The translations under genes were made by a program, and so were the position numbers. A stretch of DNA of 64,000 nt. Origin: an uncultured Clostridia bacterium. Its GTDB lineage: Bacteria; Bacillota; Clostridia; Christensenellales; Borkfalkiaceae. The stretch covers positions 186,001-250,000 of the forward strand of contig CANRKK010000001.1 in assembly GCA_947631195.1 (NCBI GenBank). Reading direction: 5' to 3'. Below, piece by piece: positions 58,814 through 64,000 of this stretch; position 1 is the stretch's first letter, and every line of letters begins with the position of its first letter. The notes under the pieces are model-generated. The model saw only the letters and a program-made list of their open reading frames with translations. It was not told the origin of the DNA and made no database searches.

Positions 58814-60145
58814 ATGCAAGAGATTACGGGCGTTATTCCCTGCTCCTCCACGCCATATTCGGAATTTAAAAACCATGTAGGTGAAGTTGTTACAATCAAG
58901 GGCGCCATACATAATATAAGAGATATGTCGGACTTTGCGTTTATTTTGATAAGAACGGCCCGCGAACTTATACAATGCGTGTATTCACCCGAATTTTCGG
59001 ACTACCGCCTGACCCCCGACGTGGTTGAACAGGCAGCCGCAAAAGTTACCGGTAAAGTTGTGCCCAGCGAGACCCGCGACGGCAGCGAGAGATACGAACT
59101 GCAAATCCACAATATAGAACTGTTGTCCGTGCCCGCAGATATCCCTCCCGTAGTAATATCCAAAAAACAGGTTGTTTGCGATTTGGCGGTTAACCTCGAC
59201 TATCGCCCCGTGACGCTCCGCAACCCTAAGGAACGCGCTATTTTCAAGATACAGGAGGGAATACAGCGCGGCTTCCGCGAATACCTGCAGAGCCAAAACT
59301 TTACGGAAATTCACACCCCCAAAATCAACTTTGCGGGCGCCGAGGGCGGCACGAACGTATTTAAGCTCGACTACTTCGGCAAGACAGTATTCCTTGCGCA
59401 GAGCCCCCAGCTCTACAAACAGGCGCTCGTGCCCGTATATGAGCGGGTGTTTGAAATTGCGCCCGTATTCCGCGCCGAGCACCACGACACGTCGAGGCAC
59501 TTGAACGAATACATTTCAATGGACTTTGAAATGGGATATATAGAGAGCTTTACCGACATAATGAATATGGAAACGGGCGCGCTCAAATATATAATGAATT
59601 TACTCAAAACGGAGTACAAGCCCGAGGTTGAGCTTCTCAAAGCCGATATTCCCGAAATAACAACCATTCCCTGCATAAAGTTTAAGGACGCGAAAGAACT
59701 CTGCGTTAAAAAGCTGAAAAACATAACCGACATGAAGGACTTTGAGCCCGAGGAAGAAGCATTCTTGGGCAAATGGGCAAAACAGCAATACAATTCGGAC
59801 TTTTTGTTCGTCACCCACTACCTCTCCAAAAAGCGCCCTTTCTACACCATGGACGACCCCGAAGATCCCGAAGTTACGCTTTCCTTTGACCTGCTGTTCC
59901 GCGGCATAGAGATTACAAGCGGCGGCCAACGCATACACGATTACAATATGCAGGTTGAAAAGATGAAAAAACTCGGAATGAACCCCGACGAGTTTGAAAC
60001 CTATCTGATGCTCCACAAGTACGGCGCGCCCCCTCACGGCGGGCTCGGACTGGGGCTCGAACGGTTGACAATGCACCTGCTGGGCTTCAAAAATGTGCGC
60101 TATGCCGCAATGTTCCCCAGAGATATAAACAGGGTTACGCCTTGA
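58814..60145 (+). CDS. aspS: Aspartyl-tRNA synthetase, archaeal type (probably non-discriminating)
   Basis: 443 aa from ATG at 58814, GAGG 9 nt upstream. OB-fold anticodon domain (about 15-125), class II core motif 2 APVFRAEHHDTSRHLNEYISMDFEM, motif 3 GGLGLGLERLTMHLLG and the C-terminal PRDINRVTP that is typical of AspRS rather than AsnRS. Archaeal-type AspRS often charges both tRNA-Asp and tRNA-Asn, the latter being converted by the amidotransferase GatCAB. Annotated often as AsnS or AspS; confidence in Asp is good, in non-discrimination moderate. Confidence 0.88.
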   Translation: MQEITGVIPCSSTPYSEFKNHVGEVVTIKGAIHNIRDMSDFAFILIRTARELIQCVYSPEFSDYRLTPDVVEQAAAKVTGKVVPSETRDGSERYELQIHNIELLSVPADIPPVVISKKQVVCDLAVNLDYRPVTLRNPKERAIFKIQEGIQRGFREYLQSQNFTEIHTPKINFAGAEGGTNVFKLDYFGKTVFLAQSPQLYKQALVPVYERVFEIAPVFRAEHHDTSRHLNEYISMDFEMGYIESFTDIMNMETGALKYIMNLLKTEYKPEVELLKADIPEITTIPCIKFKDAKELCVKKLKNITDMKDFEPEEEAFLGKWAKQQYNSDFLFVTHYLSKKRPFYTMDDPEDPEVTLSFDLLFRGIEITSGGQRIHDYNMQVEKMKKLGMNPDEFETYLMLHKYGAPPHGGLGLGLERLTMHLLGFKNVRYAAMFPRDINRVTP

Positions 60146-60160
60146 CAACAACAAAATTTA

Positions 60161-60186
60161 CGGCGGAGCGTATATGCGCTCCGCCG
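60161..60186. terminator. Bidirectional terminator between aspS and mazF
   Basis: 10-bp stem CGGCGGAGCG and its complement, 6-nt loop, then TTTATTG on the plus strand. Confidence 0.8.
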
Positions 60187-60188
60187 CT

Positions 60189-60539
60189 TTATTGTTTTAC
60201 AAAACCGAGACTTATTAAAATTGCTCTGTCCACTTTTGACATTGTAGTTAAAGGAAGCTCTCCTATCCGCTCCTTCAATCTGCGTTTATCGAGAGTCCTT
60301 ATTTGCTCCAATAGTATTACGCTATCTTTTTGCAGTCCGTAAACTTCAGATGGTAGCTCTATATGGGTGGGCAATTTTGCCTTGTTTATTTTACTCGTTA
60401 CCGCCGCCGCTATAACCGTGGGCGAATATTTGTTGCCCACATCGTTTTGCACCACGAGCACCGGGCGAACGCCTCCCTGCTCGCTGCCTACAACCGGCGA
60501 CAAGTCGGCATAGTAGAGTTCTCCGCGCTTAATAGTCAT
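60189..60539 (-). CDS. ndoA: MazF/PemK-type endoribonuclease toxin, no antitoxin gene beside it
   Basis: 116 aa, full length. [25 protein letters not shown] (about 5-30) is the classic MazF N terminus with the catalytic Arg, and [15 protein letters not shown] contains the second active-site segment. Cleaves mRNA at short sequence motifs. AGAGG 4 nt before ATG. In most Firmicutes a small antitoxin gene lies just upstream; the 75 bp to the antiporter gene and the 43 bp downstream hold none, so the cognate antitoxin, if any, is elsewhere. Confidence 0.9.
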   Translation of the reverse strand: MTIKRGELYYADLSPVVGSEQGGVRPVLVVQNDVGNKYSPTVIAAAVTSKINKAKLPTHIELPSEVYGLQKDSVILLEQIRTLDKRRLKERIGELPLTTMSKVDRAILISLGFVKQ

Positions 60540-60614
60540 ATCAACCTCTTTCCGGCAGGGTATATTTTATTATATGTACTGCCTGCTATTTATTGTTGAC
60601 CAACTATCGGCGGT

Positions 60615-61811
60615 TTATACATTGAAAACAGATTGGGTTATAAATTCAGCGGCGCCCGAGGGAAGATACAGGTGTAAAGCATACTGGTTGAGGAAGATAA
60701 AGCCGTAGTAAACCACAAAACAGGTCAGCATAACCGCGCCCGCAACTTTTCCCAAACTCTTTGATTTGCTCCCGACGGTAAACCCGAAAATAAGCATCGC
60801 GGCGACGACGGAAACAATACCGCCCACCATTCCCTCCATTGTGAAAGGTATGCCTCTGTTGCCCGTGCAAAGCGCGCCCACGCCGCCTATCAAAAGTATA
60901 TTGGCAATGTTGCTGCCTATAATATTGCCTGTTGCAATCCCCACGTCGCCTTTTTTGGCCGCAGAAACGGAAGTTATAAGTTCGGGGAGAGAGGTCCCGA
61001 AGGCCACAACGGTCATGGCCACTATTTCGGTGGGAATATGCAAAAGATTTTCTGCGACTACGGTTGCGGAATCCACCACAAGCTGAGCGCCTATTACAAC
61101 CATGCCCAAACCGAACACCGCAATAACGGCAAGAAACCACGTCCTCTCCTGCATTTTTTCGTACCACGGCCCGAACTTCTGGTACCACTTCAATTCCCCG
61201 TCGGCTATAACGGCCTCGTTCCCCGCCGTAACCGAAGCGGCCGCCGCCTGCTCCAATCCCGCTTTGGACTGCCTGGTTGCCAGAACAATGTTGTATGCCA
61301 TAAAAGCAATATACAAAACAATCAAAATTAAGCCGCACACCCAATTCATAGTGCCGTTAAGATACAGCGCGCCGTCCGCGGTGCGGTTAAACTCGTAGGG
61401 ACCGACAAAGACGCCCAACACCAAAAACAGAACAGAAACGAATATCAAAAAGGGCATATCTATCATCCGCGTGGTCTTTTCGGACGGAAGTTTGCAGATA
61501 AGTGCGGAAATGCCGAGGATTAAAAGAATATTCAAGGCGTTGCTACCTATTATATTGCCCACGATGACGGCTCCGCCGTCGGGCTTTAAAGCGTCGACTA
61601 TTGTAACGGCAAGCTCGGGGGCCGAAGTGCCTACGGCAACTATCGTCACGCCTATTATAAATGTGGATATTTTAAGTTTTTTTGCGATTCCCGCCGCGCC
61701 GTCGACAAAAAAATCGGCTCCTTTAACAAGAAGAACAAACCCGATTATAAGCAAAATAATGTTAACCACCCACGTTGCGCCGACATTTTCAAGAATAACT
61801 TTAAAATTCAT
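60615..61811 (-). CDS. Calcium/cation:sodium antiporter (CaCA family, YrbG type)
   Basis: 398 aa, about ten TM segments arranged as two inverted halves. Both halves carry the ion-binding repeats: VAVGTSAPELAVT (about 60-72) and VAFGTSLPELITSVSAAK (about 256-273), each with the essential Glu and Ser/Thr. The hydrophilic centre (about 175-215) is the regulatory loop. It follows a manganese riboswitch, so its in vivo cargo may be Mn2+ or export of excess divalent metal rather than Ca2+. GGCGGAG 2-6 nt before ATG. Confidence 0.93.
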   Translation of the reverse strand: MNFKVILENVGATWVVNIILLIIGFVLLVKGADFFVDGAAGIAKKLKISTFIIGVTIVAVGTSAPELAVTIVDALKPDGGAVIVGNIIGSNALNILLILGISALICKLPSEKTTRMIDMPFLIFVSVLFLVLGVFVGPYEFNRTADGALYLNGTMNWVCGLILIVLYIAFMAYNIVLATRQSKAGLEQAAAASVTAGNEAVIADGELKWYQKFGPWYEKMQERTWFLAVIAVFGLGMVVIGAQLVVDSATVVAENLLHIPTEIVAMTVVAFGTSLPELITSVSAAKKGDVGIATGNIIGSNIANILLIGGVGALCTGNRGIPFTMEGMVGGIVSVVAAMLIFGFTVGSKSKSLGKVAGAVMLTCFVVYYGFIFLNQYALHLYLPSGAAEFITQSVFNV

Positions 61812-61842
61812 ACTCCGCCTCTTGCTTTTATTATGCCTTATT

Positions 61843-61896
61843 AAACAAAAACAAGACTTGCGACTTAAATCAAAAAAATTTAAGTCGAAAGTCTTG
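61843..61896 (-). terminator. Riboswitch expression platform terminator
   Basis: 19-bp stem with one mismatch (arms 61878-61896 and 61852-61870, loop CAAAAAA on the plus strand) and a U-run at 61843-61851. Its 5' arm contains AAGACUUUCGAC, the 3' strand of the aptamer P1 stem, so both cannot form together. Confidence 0.85.
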
Positions 61897-61978
61897 TTCC
61901 CGAAAATTGCGGGGGCGGCTCCGGGTAGTTTCCCACCGGTTATGGCGTAAGCCGCTCTTATAACTACTCCCTTTCAAC
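61884..61978 (-). promoter_or_regulatory. yybP-ykoY (manganese) riboswitch
   Basis: 95-nt aptamer before the antiporter. P1 is GUUGAAAG (61971-61978) paired to CUUUCGAC (61884-61891); the conserved AGGGAGUAG follows the 5' strand and CAAGACUUU ends the element, both hallmarks of yybP-ykoY. A GUUAU/AUAAC stem and GCGGCU...AGCCGC helix lie inside. In this class Mn2+ binding stabilises P1, which breaks the terminator and turns transcription on. Assignment is strong from the flanks, but the internal loop 3 is not a perfect match to my memory of the consensus. Confidence 0.8.
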
Positions 61979-61985
61979 ATATGCC

Positions 61986-62014
61986 ATTTTATCAAACATA
62001 TTTCAATCTGTCAA
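61986..62014 (-). promoter_or_regulatory. Sigma-A promoter of the riboswitch-antiporter transcript
   Basis: Minus strand TTGACA (62009-62014), 17-bp spacer, TAAAAT (61986-61991). The -35 box lies in the last codons of the NAD(P)HX repair gene, and the transcript starts about where the aptamer begins. Confidence 0.85.
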
Positions 62015-63430
62015 GCTCCTGATTGCAAAATGCAGATTTTTAATGATGTCCCCCGCCGTAACGCAATATTCAGTTTCTTCTTCCGCGCACATTTCCGCAG
62101 AGTATCCGAGCGCGTACGATGCGGCCGCTATTGCATAGATGCCCTCCACGCCACGGGCTGCCGTGCCGCAGGCAAGCCCCGTGAGCATATCTCCGCTGCC
62201 GCCCTTTGCGAGCGCGGAATTGCCGCGCACCAACAAATAGGTGCGCTTGCCGTCGGTTAGCACGCTTACCGCCCCCTTCAACAGCACGGTAACGCCATAA
62301 ACTTGCGCAAACATCTTTGCGTGGAATATAGGATCGCGCAAAATTGTCTCAACGGTAAACCCCGTCAGCCTTGAAAACTCCTTAACGTGCGGAGTTATCA
62401 CAACTTTACATTTTTTACACCCGAGAGGGCCGACGCCGTATGTTGACAGAGAATTCAGCCCGTCTGCATCAATAATCAAAGTATTTGTGTATGAACCAAA
62501 TAAATCCAGAAGTGTGTTATACAGATTTTGCGAAACGCCGCAACCCGAACCTATGGCGATACATTCGGCGGACAGGTCGATATCGTCGTTAAAAATAAGC
62601 TGCGGATGTTGTACCGCGAGACAGGCGCGCAAGCCCTCGCCGGTATTCACCTTCACATAGCCGCAACCCGATTTTAAAGCTGCCTCAGACGCGAGCACCG
62701 CGGCGCCGTAGTATTTATCCGAACCCACGACGAGCTGTGCCGTGCCGTATGTTCCCTTGTGTGAATTCCGCTTGCGTTCGGGGAAGAATTCCGCAATGTC
62801 GCCGTCACTGAAAATCTGAGCATAATTTTCGCCGTTGCAAACTATGCCTATATCCTTTTTTATTATTTTACCGCAATAATCGACGCCGTCGTTTAAAAAA
62901 TAGCCCGTTTTGTATTCTCCGACGGCAACGGTCACGTTGGCTTTTACGGCGCAACCTTCAACAAGCCCGTTGTCGCCGTTCAGGCCGCTGGGGATATCTG
63001 CGGAAAAGACAATCGCGCCGCTTTGATTTATCTTTTGTATTACGGCGGCATAATTTTCAGGAACGGTACGGTTTAAACCCGTGCCGAATATGCAATCTAC
63101 GATTATATCGCCGTCGATAATGTCGGTATAACAGCCGCGATATGCCTCTTTTTCGCGGGCGCAATCTCCGGACAAGTTGCCGTCGAACGCATATACTTTA
63201 ATATCGTATCCCCTGTCCAGCAGAGTCTGTGCGCACACATAGCCGTCGCCTCCGTTATTCCCCGTGCCGCAAACCACGAGTATTGCGCAGCTTTTTGCAG
63301 CCACGGCGGCAACTTCGTCGGCAATGGCCGAGCCCGCGCGGTGCATCAAAACTTCGGATGAAATTTTTAAATCGTTGATGGTATGGGAATCCGCCTCGCG
63401 CATTTCCGCAATTGTCAATACTTTTTTCAT
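62003..63430 (-). CDS. nnr: Bifunctional NAD(P)H-hydrate epimerase/dehydratase
   Basis: Repairs hydrated NADH and NADPH. 475 aa. N-terminal epimerase domain (about 1-205) with GTGNNGGDGYVCAQTL and GTGLNRTV, and C-terminal ADP/ATP-dependent dehydratase (about 220-470) with IGSGCGVS, KGAVSVLTDG and the ribokinase-like AKGGSGDMLTGLACG. Start overlaps the birA stop by 4 bp. In Firmicutes nnr is commonly near ndoA and alr, matching its position here. Confidence 0.95.
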   Translation of the reverse strand: MKKVLTIAEMREADSHTINDLKISSEVLMHRAGSAIADEVAAVAAKSCAILVVCGTGNNGGDGYVCAQTLLDRGYDIKVYAFDGNLSGDCAREKEAYRGCYTDIIDGDIIVDCIFGTGLNRTVPENYAAVIQKINQSGAIVFSADIPSGLNGDNGLVEGCAVKANVTVAVGEYKTGYFLNDGVDYCGKIIKKDIGIVCNGENYAQIFSDGDIAEFFPERKRNSHKGTYGTAQLVVGSDKYYGAAVLASEAALKSGCGYVKVNTGEGLRACLAVQHPQLIFNDDIDLSAECIAIGSGCGVSQNLYNTLLDLFGSYTNTLIIDADGLNSLSTYGVGPLGCKKCKVVITPHVKEFSRLTGFTVETILRDPIFHAKMFAQVYGVTVLLKGAVSVLTDGKRTYLLVRGNSALAKGGSGDMLTGLACGTAARGVEGIYAIAAASYALGYSAEMCAEEETEYCVTAGDIIKNLHFAIRSLTD

Positions 63431-64000
63431 AACAGTCTTAAACTTACCTCCGCAGAACTGATTTCAGATATATTTCCGTCCGCCTCACGGACGATTAATC
63501 TTCCCGCGGGCGAAATGTCAAGGGCCGTCACAACCCTCGTTTTTCCGTTTGCCGAAAGATTGACGTCCGTTCCGAACCAATTTATATAATTTTTGTAGTC
63601 CTCTATGGAATACTCGTTTTCCAGCTGCCGCAAAAGTATATTTTTTACTTTGTCTACGGAAATTTCCGTTGACAGCTGCCGCGACATGGAAGTTGCAATA
63701 TCTTTAAGTTCGTCGGGGAGAATATTGTTGATGTTTATCCCCATGCCGACGATCGAACGGGTGATTTTATTCCCGCTAAAAGTGTTTTCAATCAGCGTGC
63801 CGCAAATTTTTTTGCCGCCGACCAGCACGTCGTTTGCCCAACGGATTACCGGTTTAAGACTGAACTCCGCAAGCGTTTTGCATACCGCCACGCAGTGGTT
63901 TATCATTATTTTGAAAGCGTCGCCCGCGCCGAGGTCTTTATAAAAACGCACGACGGAAATATACAGTCCTCCGCTGTCCGAAACAAATTTCCTGCCCTTG
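63427..64000 (-). CDS. birA: Biotin--acetyl-CoA-carboxylase ligase, 5' end cut by window
   Basis: At least 191 residues, running off the right edge. Residues seen include the biotinyl-AMP site segment GRKFVSDSGGLYISVVRFYKDLG, the VIRWANDVLVGGKKICGTLIEN core and the SH3-like C-terminal domain (KTRVVTALDISPAGRLIV). The biotin-binding GRGRxxR-type N-terminal motif and any DNA-binding domain lie outside the window, so its regulator function cannot be judged. Confidence 0.93.
   Translation of the reverse strand, partial: KGRKFVSDSGGLYISVVRFYKDLGAGDAFKIMINHCVAVCKTLAEFSLKPVIRWANDVLVGGKKICGTLIENTFSGNKITRSIVGMGININNILPDELKDIATSMSRQLSTEISVDKVKNILLRQLENEYSIEDYKNYINWFGTDVNLSANGKTRVVTALDISPAGRLIVREADGNISEISSAEVSLRLL

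Overview
The window reads as the chromosome of an uncultured, mid-GC Firmicute of class Clostridia. Support: a Spo0A-type sporulation regulator, an ATP-grasp-free set of Gram-positive housekeeping genes (PolA without proofreading residues, DnaD-type primosome protein, SbcCD, DnaB, thymidine kinase), several lipoproteins with lipoboxes, consensus sigma-A promoters with 17-bp spacers, and Shine-Dalgarno sites of the AGGAG/GAGG type. Species cannot be named from sequence alone. Nearly every interval is coding; the left and right edges cut genes (a sugar permease at position 1 and birA at 64000).

Layout. 1-3895: a CUT1-type carbohydrate importer operon (ATPase, two permeases; the second permease is partial and carries a zinc-ribbon-like insert). 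4039-4890: an RDD membrane protein. 5026-13460: a nine-gene nucleoside and DNA salvage operon transcribed leftward from one consensus promoter (deoC, deoD, deoB, cdd, a surface 5'-nucleotidase lipoprotein, pyrimidine-nucleoside phosphorylase, tdk, secreted endonuclease I, small lipoprotein). Together the products could cut external DNA, strip phosphates, cleave nucleosides and feed deoxyribose phosphate into glycolysis. 13707-16172: a self-regulated TetR/MacB-like ABC operon. 16283-18228: a duplicated-domain lipoprotein and small membrane proteins. 18375-22237: tRNA-Leu(AAG), coaE, polA, tRNA-Leu(CAA) and a 102-bp tandem duplication of the tRNA 3' end plus terminator. 22238-26161: a small accessory cluster, mostly unrecognised proteins, plus an EFR1-type ferredoxin and an S41 peptidase.

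26348-41843: comEC, then a long leftward housekeeping run (sbcD, sbcC, hydrolase-like protein, lepB, pepF, dnaB, tsaC, arginine/tyrosine phosphatase, rpiB) and a rightward DnaD-like gene. 41865-50518: Spo0A, an ABC-F protein, a heterodimeric ABC exporter, an RlmI-like methyltransferase and serS. 50616-64000: a P-type cation ATPase, M29 aminopeptidase, a second TetR/ABC-2 operon with tandem operators, malic enzyme, a probable 6S RNA, archaeal-type AspRS, a lone MazF/NdoA toxin, a manganese-riboswitch-controlled cation antiporter, the NAD(P)HX repair enzyme and birA.

No phage, insertion sequence or CRISPR array was found. The strongest unusual signals are the riboswitch-controlled antiporter, the DNA-scavenging operon, a repeated pattern of promoters whose -10 box lies only 6-8 nt before the start codon (apparently leaderless genes), a Spo0A receiver with altered acidic pocket, the zinc-ribbon insert in the permease, an A34 leucine tRNA, and the tRNA-associated tandem repeat.
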